Origin: Shiraia sp. slf14 | Lineage: Eukaryota > Ascomycota > Dothideomycetes > Pleosporales > Shiraiaceae | Direction: 5' to 3' | Length of the DNA stretch: 64,000 bases | NCBI GenBank assembly: GCA_000498155.1 | Contig: AXZN01000030.1 | Span: forward strand, 62,001 to 126,000 | In this document: positions 21,381 to 32,100 of the stretch, in pieces | Numbering within the stretch: the first letter of the stretch is position 1 | How the letters are laid out: every line of letters starts with the position of its first letter | The notes under the pieces: generated by a model | What the model was told of the DNA's origin: nothing | The model's input: only the letters and a program-made list of their open reading frames with translations | Database searches by the model: none | Made by a program: the position numbers and the translations under genes

Positions 21381-21814
21381 GTTTCTTTCATTCTCACATT
21401 CCCATATTCTCAAGAACATGGAAATTAAATAGCCATGATGGATAAATGGGAAGAAAGATATAATTCATGTATTTTCTAAAAATCCATGTCTACTCAGGGG
21501 ATCCGCAAGCCTGTTTCCTTGAAAAAGGGGGCCTTTTTTTTTCCTGGCAAAAAAAAAAAGAGCGCTAGTCGCTGGTCCGGGTATGTTCGTAGATAATACA
21601 GGGGGGAAACGATGCAAGTCGTGGAGCTCATGTCTCGTTTGTCTCTTGGTGAAAAAGGGAGAGAGAGAGAAGGGAAGAAAGAAAGATAGCCGCTATGCTT
21701 GAGAAAACACGCCAAACATGCCTTTCAAGTCGTATAAGCTAAGTCTGCCATGCTTTGCTTTTTGGATTTCGGCGACCTTGTTTTAGTCCAATGATTCTTT
21801 ATGCTCGCCATATG
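21381..21814. other. Convergent intergenic region, Rrp8 / Ddi1
   Basis: 434 bp shared by two 3' ends. It contains a T9-CCTGGC-A11 inverted repeat at 21534-21559 and a GA-rich stretch at about 21660-21680. Confidence 0.6.
21534..21559. repeat. T-run/A-run inverted repeat
   Basis: Nine T, a six-base spacer (CCTGGC) and eleven A form a perfect A-T hairpin of nine pairs between two convergent genes. The position suits a shared transcription end or polyadenylation element, but the function is inferred. Confidence 0.6.
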
Positions 21815-23271
21815 CTATGGGAAGAAGAAACCTGCAGCTATTTCTACGTTACCACCGCTTGCCTCGAGTGCTTGGATAGCTTCTTGCTCTGAACAGCCAG
21901 CGAAATCCCGAACTTGTTGGATTGCTTCTGCCGGGTATTTGCTGCTTGCTGGTGGTTGTGCTGGTGCCTTGGGAGTTGCTGATGTAGCAGATGATGGGCC
22001 AGCGGCCGATGAACCAGCTGGGACCGAGCCTGCAGCAACAGATGGTTCTGCAGCAGCGGTCGCTCCAGCAGGTCGTACTGCACCTGATCGTGCGCCTATT
22101 TCGGTGCCATTGGGTCCAGACACGGTTGGTTCGTTCATTTCTGCTTCTTCCAGGCTCTTTGGGATCTCCGACTCATGCAAGAAAGGAACTTCTATGCCTT
22201 CAAAGCACAGGGCGTTCTTTTCAAGATCGATTCTAGCCTTGTATCGCTTGAGCATATCAAGTCCAAAAAGAAGATCGACGTCTTTGCCTTCCATGACAGT
22301 AAATGCACAGGGCATGACAGCACCGCCAATCTTGATCTCAGCGTGATGTACCCGGCCAAGAATACGCGCGGTACCCACACCGCGGGCCATTCCAGCGTAA
22401 CGAGTATCCATCAGACGCATAATTCCACAGCGTTCGGCACAGTCTGGTGACATGATGGTAGCTTGGGCACCAGAATCGACAAAAGCCTTGACAGGTACGC
22501 CATTGACTTCGGTGTTGACGTAGAGCATGTGGACGCGTACAAAGACTGGCAATGACATTAGCTACAGGTTTCCTTGTCAGCACAAGCAAGACTTACCCTC
22601 TGGATTTTCATTATACGCCTTTTCCAAGTTCTCAACAACACGGTCCTGGCGAATGAGCTCCTCAATCTTGCGCTGAGCCTCGACGTTGAAGGGGTCTTCA
22701 TTGAGCAGGGCAATCTGGTTCTGGCGCTCTCGCTCAGCGTCTTGTGCTTGGCGCTGTCTCATGGTGAAGGTCTGTCTCCAGCGATTGGCGTCGTTGACAG
22801 CAGCGGCGAGTTCAGGGTCGCGTTGGCGCAAGTCAGTCTGGGCCTGGGGGTTCATAAGAAGCTGTTGTCGCACGCCTTCTGGATCAGGCTCCCTGGCAGG
22901 ATTGGCCATGCGGCGGTCTTGGGCCTGCGGGTGTGGCCGATTCTGGCGGATTAGGACGGCGAGCATCTCGCCATCCCTTATGCCGGCCTCTTCTAGCGTG
23001 TGTACGTCATGGAGGACGGGCTGGCCGTTGAGGTATATGCTCTGTGATGCGGCAGGCAGGCTCGTTTCGGCCTCGATGCAACCTTTGAGGTCCTTGACGG
23101 TGCTGCCGGGGGGCAGTTCGAGGGTCAGCAGTTCATTGTCTGAGGGCGAACCGGGCGCAGTGAGCGATATGGTGACGCGGGGCCTGGGGAGGGTGGTGGT
23201 GGTTAGCGAAAGGGTCTTGGGGCTGGTGGTACAACAACGGCGGGCCAGCTTAACAAGAAGCAGACTCACAT
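21815..23271 (-). CDS. DDI1: DNA damage-inducible protein 1, Ddi1 (UBL-RVP-UBA)
   Basis: Proteasome shuttle with a retroviral-type aspartyl protease domain that acts on heavily ubiquitinated proteins. Exons (minus strand): the first two bases AT of the start codon at 23271-23270, then 23183-22597 and 22545-21815 (439 aa). The start codon AT|G is split by an 86-nt intron (23184-23269, donor GTGAGT, acceptor CCCCAG) so that the protein begins MPRVTISLTAPGS. The second intron is 22546-22596 (donor GTAAGT). Its CAG acceptor is chosen because it gives NENPEVFVRVHMLY, the family pattern. Domains: UBL 1-75, helical HDD-like region about 100-195, protease with catalytic Asp in AFVDSGAQATIMS near residue 217, a disordered Pro/Ala linker, UBA at the end (AEAIQQVRDFAG). 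Convergent with RRP8. Confidence 0.93.
23184..23269 (-). other. Intron splitting the DDI1 start codon
   Basis: The ATG at 23271-23269 would run straight into TGA if unspliced (ATG TGA). Removing 23184-23269 joins AT to the G of the next exon and yields ATG CCC CGC, in frame with the UBL domain. Confidence 0.75.
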
Positions 23272-25175
23272 GGCGGGCAAGGCAGGCAGGTTAGCGTCCT
23301 TGCGCAGCGGGCTGCAGGCAAATCTGAAAGCAGCCAAGGAGACGTGGTACCGTGTGTCGGCGAAGACAGGTCGAGAGGTGTTGCGGGCAGCTGGCTGGAC
23401 GGCGGGGGGGTTTGGGGGCGGGCGTTGAGGGCGTAGTCTGGCGCAGCTTGTTCCCAAACAGTGAATGAGTGCGCCGCAAAGGGGAGCGCAGAGGGAGGGG
23501 GGGTGGTGGGGAAGGTTTGGGCGAGGAGAAGCTAGGTCAAGTCAAGGCAGGGCAGGGAGAGATAGAGAGAGAGAGGAAGATAGTCGAGATGGTAGGCGGG
23601 CGGGAGGGAGTGGCCGCGGTGCCTGGCTAGAAGACAATGGAAAGGCAGTAAAGTTAATAATCAACGGGCGAAGCCTGACGAGCTCTCTCTCATCCTGAAG
23701 CGTGCAAGGCGGCAAGGCGGCCGGCGTGGGATTATATTACATGGCCACGACCGCCCAAGGAGCGCAATGCGGCCACGACGACGTTGGGCAGCTGCTGGCG
23801 CTGGAGCATAATAGTACATACATGGAGGCGCGTGTGCGCGTGTAGCCCAGGAAGCACTGAAACGCTCTGTTGGCGGTGTGGCCGGTTGGAGCAAAGCAAG
23901 GTGCGACGCCCTCGTCATCGCGGGGTAGATTACCGTATTTTATCACGTCTTACCGTATCCCTGTATCTTACTTGGTTTACATCTGACATGGGTTGTATTT
24001 TATACTTCAATACACCTGACAAGTATTTTCCTAGAGGTAGGATCTAACTAGGCAAGGCAAGTCCACTGCTGACAGCATCTGCTGACTCATCTACTTGTAT
24101 TGTCACGTGCATAGAATACAGCTATGGCGGGGTAATGTCAACGGCCTGCACCAGCCACCCTGCCAGCCTTGCTTTCACCCCCCATCGCTCTGCCTTCCAT
24201 CATCAGGCCTAGATTGCATACGCTTTTGCCGCAGCCGTTGGCGACAGGGTGTTTCAGGGCACGACAGTTGGATCCACCGTGCAGCAGAGTCGATCCTCTT
24301 TGCCCGATCCCTATCCGATACCAGACGTATCTCTCAGACCACCCATGCAGACATCACCCAGCCCAACTGCAATTTCACCAACGTTACACGTAAACTCTCT
24401 GCATAGTAGCTCCTCCCACCAGAGGCCACTCTCTAAATTCACCGCATCCTGGCATCACTCGACTCTTGTCGTCACTATATTGATCTGTCCACTTTGGAGG
24501 CCAACACCGACCACCGCAGGGATCGGACAGGCGTTGCATGCTGGATGACGCCAGAGGATCGACACTATACCAAGCTAATCTGTAACTCTTAATATCAAGA
24601 AAGACGTACTCTGTTTTGAACATGCTCTCCTAGCCTTACATTGCTCAACAATACATGTATATCAAGCCTTACCCCCCTCTCAACACGGTACTCTTACACA
24701 AACCCCTTGATACAGACAAACCCCAATGCAGCTAGTGCCCTCAGCATTACTCTTCTCTACTAAAACCTGACCTAATCCTGACAATATGCACATAATTCGG
24801 CTCACTCAAACTGCTTGCCATGGCAATAAGTCTGACATTTCCTTTTCCACATGTCAATTCAGCCTCTCACAAACTATGGCCGAAATCACCCCGCAGCACC
24901 AAAACCACACACACACCCCGCTCTGGTCTACCTACCACAAGCAGCTAATACCTTGCTCTTTTCCACCACCCGCAAGCTAAGCGAAAGCCGACATAGGCTA
25001 GAATGCATCTCGTGACTCGACCAACGCCCGCCCTCCACGCACCACTGCACTGCGGAAACACCCATCCATCCCACCCACGCCGCCATTCTACTTCTGTCCA
25101 GTAAACAAGAAGCCCCCCTCCAATAACACACTTGCCCTTCGCAACGGCAAAAACCCTGTTGCATCAGCTGCCAAG
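23272..25175. promoter_or_regulatory. 1.9-kb divergent intergenic region, DDI1 / acetyltransferase
   Basis: Contains the leaders and promoters of two divergent genes. There is a GA-rich stretch at about 23558-23582. An open frame that ends exactly at the DDI1 start region (about 23457-23266, minus) could add an N-terminal extension to Ddi1 but lacks family features. Nothing else is recognised between 23.7 and 25.1 kb. Confidence 0.5.
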
Positions 25176-26498
25176 ATGCCCCGAGATTTGCTAGCCGATC
25201 AGAACCAGAACACGCTGGACCAGATGCCTCAGCTTTCCAGAGAGCCTGGCTCTTCTTCTTCTTCATCCACCTTACCCGGCAACGGCGGCGGTGGCAACGA
25301 CAACGGCGACGACGAGCAGCATTCAGATTACTATTCTGAGGAAGAGATGGCACCCAACAATCGCTTCGTGCTGGTAGAAGATAGGTTCAAGAAGATGCAG
25401 GTTATTCACCCGTTTGCCCAATTGCTCAACGTGGACGACTTGGATGACTGCGACTGGCTTGAGCATGTGGCTTTTGATCCAATAGAAGCGGCTACGCGCG
25501 AGAAGGTGGGTTTTGTTTAAACTACTTTCGTTTTCTCTTGCTTTTTGTTTACTGCTTTTGCCTCGGTGCAGATGAGCTGTGAATATGCTTGCCAGTAAGC
25601 TGGTTTTCTTCGCCTTTTTCTTTATGCAGGACTGTACTACAGTTGGGTATTCGTTAGGCAGCAATGTTTGCCGTTTCCCTTTTGTTTTGTTGTTTTTGGA
25701 AATGTTTACAGGAAAGTCATGTTGTGATCTTCTCAACATTCTTGGCTTGTTTGTTTCTGCATATCAACAGTTGAAGTGTGGAGTTTGTGTTGTCGAATCA
25801 TACAGACCCCTACGATAACACTCTTTGCCTTAACCCACACTTCACTTCAAAGATTCATGCATATTCTTTTATCATACTTCCTTTCACCCTATCACACCCA
25901 CCCCTTTTCTCCTCCAACCACCCCCTTTTCCCTTCCCCATCCTAACCACCCGCAGCTCGAATACCGCCTCCGCACCTCCGGCGAACTCTGCACTGGCCTC
26001 TTCACATCCGCCTACGCCACCACCCCGGGCTCCTTAGGCACCTTGTTAAAAACCCGGACCTTCCCCTCCATCGACTCCTCCGACTCGGACCGCAAACGCA
26101 TCCTCCTCGGCCACATCATCAGCACGAAATCCCGCTCTCCCGTCGTAACAGACGCCTCCATGGACTACCCGCGCGACTTCCGCACGCGCTACCAACTCTC
26201 TCCGCCGGTCGGCCACGACGAGGACGGCGAGACGGTGTGTATACACAGTTTGTGTGTGCATCCGGACTTCAGTGGGAAGGGCCTGGGGCAGGTGTTGTTG
26301 AAGAGTTATGTGCAGCGGATTAGGGATTCGGGGGTGGCGAAGCGGGTGGCGTTGATTTGTAGGGAGAGGTTGGTTGGGTGGTATGAGAGGGCGGGGTTTG
26401 AGAAGGTGGGGCCGAGTCAGTGTCAGTATGGGGGTGGGAATTGGGTGGATATGGTGTTGGATTTCGAGGCGGGGATGGAGGATGAGCATGATTTTTAG
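25176..26498 (+). CDS. PAA1: Polyamine/arylalkylamine N-acetyltransferase (Paa1-like)
   Basis: GNAT enzyme of the AANAT class, which acetylates polyamines or arylalkylamines in fungi. Two exons, 25176-25505 and 25956-26498 (290 aa). The join gives AATREK|LEYRLRT, matching the family's E-R-A-x-x-E-K-x-x-Y-R-L region, so the 450-nt intron is well supported (donor GTGGGT, CTAAC branch, acceptor CCGCAG). The Ser/Gly/Asn-rich N-terminus (residues 1-60) is probably disordered. The GNAT core includes the start-of-domain DWLEHVAFDPIEA, motif A CVHPDFSGKGLGQVLL and motif B VGWYERAGFEKVG. Base use flips from C-rich to G-rich at about 26230. Substrate choice is inferred from the family. Convergent with the DUF1774 gene. 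Confidence 0.87.
25506..25955 (+). other. 450-nt intron of the Paa1-like gene
   Basis: Several times longer than most other introns in the window. The last 80 nt are strongly pyrimidine-rich and end in a CTAAC branch and CCGCAG acceptor. The rest is T-rich and has stops in every frame near the donor. Confidence 0.75.
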
Positions 26499-27130
26499 GG
26501 GGGAAGAGGGAGGGGAATCGGGAGCGAGGTGTGAGGGATGGGTGAGGGGAAGAGAGAGTGTCTGGATTTGACTGTTTGGGACTTGGCACGTTCAGTTCAA
26601 CATGAATATTGAAAAGTGGAAAAGAAAGAGAGGGATTTTAAGAGTGAATAGCGAGTATGAGCATCATGTAAGAGAATATAAAAAAGATTTGATATTTCAC
26701 TACATTGTCCACAACGAAGCACCAAGAGAGTAAAATTGACAAGTATCATAGATTGAGTGGAGGTATTATCATCTGATTGAACTACTCGGGTATCTTGGCA
26801 GTCATGTGCATGCAACCCAGGTTGAGAGACTTGATATTCAGAGAAAGTATGAAAAGGAACTGCAAACCCCAATAGTTTTCACGAATGACCTAAAGAAACC
26901 GACCCGTGCGCCTTGCATGAGCAAACTGTTAGTGCAATACTGTCGCCTCCCTGGAGGAACTCCTTCAACCTCACAATTATTCTGAGTCTGGATGTCATGG
27001 AAACATTTGTAACATCAGCCACCTGCGTCTCCTTCATGTTGCATCAGCATCTGTAGAACAAGATCATGACCCCCCAAAGGTTTGCTATATAAGCCCAGGC
27101 AACCATCTTTGAGGCGGGGTTGTCATACAA
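26499..27130. other. Convergent intergenic region
   Basis: Shared 3' region of the Paa1-like gene and the DUF1774 gene. The first 90 bp continue the G-rich composition, then it becomes A-rich. No gene seen. Confidence 0.5.
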
Positions 27131-28072
27131 TTACTCGTCAGCCAACAAGGGGGCGCGTTCACGGTCCTCGCTAACAATCTGGCCACGTGGGAAGGGGTCA
27201 CGGCCAAGAAGTCCGGGAACACCAACGGCAAGCGAGAGAACGAAGAGTAATCCGCCAATAGCAAAGGAAAAGATCCACTGAAGCTGGAGAACATGGGGCT
27301 TGGTAAGGAATTGACCAACGCCAGTTGCTACAATCAATTAGCCAGGACATACTACCAATGAAAGAGTGTGGGAAAGAAACTTACAAAAGGACAGGACAGA
27401 CAAAGCAAAGCCCATGGTATAATCCTTGTATGCAGCAAGGAAGAAGACGCCATAGCCTAGCCATCCCCAGATGAACACATTGGCTACAATGCGTGCAACA
27501 GCATGGTTGGTGTGGACGGCAACAGCACCGACCCAGTACAAGGCAACAAAGTTCCAGGCCAGAGGACCGCTGACAGTGCCAATGTGGATGGCCCGTGGGG
27601 TAGTTGAGTGGCGAAAGTAAGCAAATGACAGGTTGAAAAAGTTGATGACAATCAGCAGCTCGGCAAGCCAAAAGTGGCTGCGGACCCAAAGATGGATGAA
27701 GCCAAAGAGGAGCAGGTTGTTGGCAACAAAGTGGCTGCCAATGTTGGCGGCAGCATTGACGTAGACGACGTCAGCAGCATACAGGGACCAGGCGTACACA
27801 AGCTGCAGTGCGAACAAGGCAATCCAGTAGATTGAGGTAATGATCTTGCTCTGGGCGAAGGGGGTTGAGTAGTTGTGTTGCCAGAAACGACCATGGGGGT
27901 GATGACCCTCATGTGGCTTGTTGAAGGTATAGTAGAAGGCGGTTACTAGCAACAAGAGGTAACTGACAGAAGTAGTAATCTTGTACATGAGGATGGACTG
28001 TGAGGAGAATTCATCACGGCGAGAGAAGGGGTTGAAGCGGCCTCCATTGCTGGTAGTTGCAGGCTCAGACAT
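27131..28072 (-). CDS. DUF1774 fungal membrane protein
   Basis: Polytopic membrane protein of the uncharacterised fungal DUF1774 family, 294 aa. Exons (minus): 28072-27385 and 27327-27131, with a 57-nt intron (27328-27384, donor GTAAGT, acceptor TTGTAG). ATG 28072 is chosen because MSEPATTSNGGRFNPFSRR begins the conserved region; the frame extends upstream to 28252 but into leader sequence. About seven hydrophobic segments are visible, for example YLLLLVTAFYYTF, SIYWIALFALQLVYAW, LLIVINFFNLSFAYF and WIFSFAIGGLLFVLSL. The C-tail DRERAPLLADE looks cytosolic, with a dileucine-like motif suggesting endosome/vacuole sorting (inference). No biochemical role is known to me. Confidence 0.82.
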
Positions 28073-29109
28073 GGTGACCTGTAGGTGCAGTAGTGAGATG
28101 TATGTCAAGCTCGAGAAGGTGTAGAGTAGTACGAGAAGGAATGTAGAAGAAGAAGAGGCGGAGGAGGCGTCGAGTAAGAAGAAACTAAAGGGAGAGGGAA
28201 GAATGGAGGGGAGGGAGGCAGGAAGTGGGCAAAGTACGTACCGATTACCCAAAAGGAGCCGCGGCCGGGTTGTAGTGGATTGGAAGAGTAAACGGGCTAG
28301 TCACGCCATAATTGGGGTACTCACCTTCTTGGACGTGTGTGGCAGTGGAAGAGAATTGCCAAGGACGGGCGGGCTACGTCATTTGTCGCGGGAGCTTGGA
28401 CCCTTGTCGGTAGCCCCGCACTGCAACCCTGTCATGGGATGGCCTGCCACACTAGCAATTGGCTGCCGCACTGCCTGGTGACTGGCATGACTGCGCTTGA
28501 TGCAATGCGGGGACTGCATCGTCTACCGTGCCCATGGGAAGCAGCGCTTAGCCAGAAATTCATAGAGTTGATCAGAAAGAAAGGCCCTGTCATCTGACTC
28601 CGGAGGATGCTCTTCCCTGCTTCCAAAGTAGCAAACTATCCAACCGAACCGAATGGCTAACCACAAAGTAATGCTAGGTATCTATGCGTATTGATCAATC
28701 AACATCGTATTCCAACCACTATCTGAATCTGAACAAGTCCAACAAAACACACTCCCTCTGACCTCAGCCCAATATCAGCCTTGCCAGCCAGTAATTACAA
28801 ATATAATCTAGCAGCCACAATTCCAAACACAAAATGGCGGAACCCAAGACAGACGCCACTTATATGAGACACCCAACTCTCGCTGATTCGTCAATGGAAT
28901 ATACGCCTGTAGAGTAAAACGTCTACCAATAAAACAAAGCCTGGGTATCACCACCTTGACTCCGCCTTGCCTAGAAAATCTCAACATTCATCAACAAACA
29001 CTCCCGCTAATCCTAGTCAAATAGACCTGGGTCAGCACACCCATCTTCAACAAAAAAAGATTAAGAGAAGAAGATCAAAAGTTTCATCCACAAAACGACC
29101 AATATCTTT
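28073..29109. other. Intergenic, 1 kb
   Basis: Promoter and leader of the DUF1774 gene on its left, 3' region of the HOS3-type gene on its right. No open frame of interest, repeat or RNA gene seen. Confidence 0.5.
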
Positions 29110-32100
29110 CTAACGAGTAGGTGTGTCTGGAACATCCCAGAGATCCTGCCGGATGTCCTCCTTCTTGATTCCAACAGGAGCTGCTTGATGCCCAGAGAAT
29201 GTCCCATTAGGAGCAGAAGGGATCTTACCCTTTGCTGTAAATACCGGTAGGTCTTGCTTTCTGCCTGCTGGGGATGTGGGCAGGTTCTTCGTAGTTACTT
29301 CAGAGCTGTCGTCCGTGTTCGGTGGTAGCCACTGGAGTTTAGCGCCCTCTTGGGCATTGTGCGCCGCCATTCCAAAGGTTTGCGTTGTATAGTTCACAAA
29401 TTCGGGCATGCTTGAAGGTGGTGGAGGAGGTGGAGTATCTGCGCGAGCAGGTGGAGTGGCATCAGGCACCGCTTCGGCCATGGTCATAAAAGATGGTTTG
29501 GGTAGTTGTTCACGCAACTGCTCTGGAGTCATGCCCACACCTTCAGTGGGAGGTTCAAGACCTCCTGATGTGCGACGTGATACTGTTGGAGGTTCTTCTA
29601 CAGTGTCAACATTCTGTACAGGCTCTTGTAATACAGGCTGGATCAGCGTAGGTTGTGCGTCAGGTTGAATTGGCTGAGGCTGAATCACTGGGACTGTAGC
29701 TGTGCTCAACGCTTTCGGTGGTTCTGGTGTTGGGTCTGATGCAGCCATCTCCACGGGCGATGGAGGTTTCGATGACTTGGGAGGGCGGCCAGGCCCCCTT
29801 TTGGCCGGGGCAGGTTTAGCAGCCGCAGTAGTTTTCGTAGTCGTTGTCCGTGCCGCAGGTGCCTTTCGTGTAGTTGTTTTGGTGACAGCTTTCCTTGACG
29901 CTTCTAGTGCCTTCTGTTTCTCTTCCTTTGCCTTCTCTCGAGCTTCGTACTCTTCCTTGGATGGCAGTTTCAGAGTAATGCGTTTGAGACCTGTAGTAAG
30001 AGCATCTACGTCGTCGTTCTCTTTGCCCTTTGTTCCATTTGTCTTGCTTGTGTAGTTCGAAGGAATTCGAGGAACGGGTGGGCGCTGAGGTACCCGCGAG
30101 GATGCAGTAGCTGTGGTCCCTCTTGCCTTCTTCACTGCAACACCATTGGTAGGAGCTTGAGCCGGGGCTACACTTCTTCTTCTCGTTGCTACACTAGGTT
30201 CCCGGCTGACACTTCTCTCGCCAATTGATGACACACTCGAGGCAATGCTCATTCGTCGGGATACTGAGCGGGCTGGAGGGGGTGCTAGCTCTGTAGAAGC
30301 CAGAGGAAAGTCAGCAATCGTCTTCCGCCGACTGGCTTTCGATTCTGCACGTTGGGACTTCTCGTCATCCGAATCAGGATCTTTATAGGTTGTAACAGCT
30401 TTGCGACCACGAAGCTGTCTGCCAGATGGATCAAGGCGTACAGAATCAAGGACAGGTGCGACTGGCTTTTCCTTCTTGACTTTGGGTTCCGCCAAATCTT
30501 CAGGCCTATGACTGCGGGTCTGACGGTCAGAGGGAATCAATAGCCGACTGAGTGCATGAGTAGCAGTCGCCCAGTCAACTTCTGGTGGGGGTGGGGTTGG
30601 CGCCCGTGAAGGAGTCGTAGTATGCCTGGTGGCAAGGGCACGCGAGAGCTTCGACGGGTCAATAACTTTTGCAGTGAAGGACTGCGTAGGTGAAGAGAAG
30701 TGAGCTGACTTGTCAGTCCGTGGCTTCTTGGGCGCCACCGCTGGTGGAGGATCGACAAGGTTTTCTAGCTCAGACAACTGTGTTGCATGCCACCAAACCG
30801 GATCGTACGTGACAGCAGTCAGATCAGCTTCTGACGGCTGCTTGTCCATCTCCTCGTCTTGTAAGCTGAGTCCCCCAAGACGCTGGCTCATATCAAAAGC
30901 AAGGCCTTTAGAGTGTTTGCTTTCACTCCACACTTGACCGTCACAAAGCCCACTTAGATGGCTAAGGACACCACTTGTCAAAGCGCGATCACTGTAACCG
31001 CCTTCAAGCACTGAAATGACGCGGCCATCCGCTCCTGTACCCTCCTCTTCAGCAAGATGAACGACATCACGAGTGAAACGGGCGTAAAATTCGGTCGGTA
31101 CGTTGACAGAGTGGCGTTGCATTCCTGCCGTTTCCCATTCGCTGGCATCGAAGCCAGCCGAGAGAAAGATGGCCGACTTTGGTGCAGGATGATTAGGGGA
31201 TGTGCGCAAACGATTGGTGTGGAATTTGAGATACTGGCGTGTCTTTTCGAGGAGGGTGAGGTACTTCTCCTCGTAAATCTTCCAAAATTCCTCAGGAGTT
31301 CTCCATGATTGAAGATGTACATTCCAAATAGACTGTCCATGAGCATTATCAATACAAAGGCTAGCAGCTTGAACTTTATCATCGTCGCCATCTTCGCAAG
31401 GATATGAGTTGATGTCGTGCAAGCTAAAATAACCAATCGAAGTCTTCTTCCAGTTGGGCGTATTCTTAGACATGTTTTGCACTTTCTTGTTTCGGGCCCA
31501 TGTAATCGCCTGAGAACCGTCGCCATGATGTAAATCGAAATCGATGATTGCCGCATGTGTGAGGCCATATTGCATCATGGCATGCTCAATACCAATGTGA
31601 ACATTATTGAGCCAGCAGAAACCAGAGGGGAAATCATCTGAACAATGGTGGCCTGGCGGGCGTATACAGACAAATGCTCGTGATGGGGCGTTACCTTGGG
31701 TTGGAGGTTGAAACACTGCATCGACTGCATCAAGGACACCCCCAAGGGCGCCTTGAAAAGCATTCATGGATTCTGAACACAGATAGAGATCGCCAGCATG
31801 CAGCTCCTTTGGTGTATGGCCAGGGATAGTAGGCGCGTCGCGAGCTAGCTCTTTTCCCGTCGAAGCTAGCTTATGTCCCGCATTGTCACACAAGGACTTC
31901 AGCTCAGCCATCCATTTTGTGCCATGAACGTTTGTAACCACTTGGGATGTAATGTCGACCATGCGAGAGGTCTTCCGGATCTTGAAGGGTACACGCTCCG
32001 GCGGGCTGTGGTCTGGATGCGGTGGATTATTGCCCAGGTTGTGGCGGTCACCCAATCGTACATAGGCGGCTGAGATGCCCAGTACGCTGGCCAGAATTCT

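Noticed and set aside
1762..26498. Polyamine/amine metabolic gene cluster (amine oxidase, acetyltransferases, MFS)
   Set aside because: The genes are 8-20 kb apart with unrelated housekeeping genes between them and no shared promoters.
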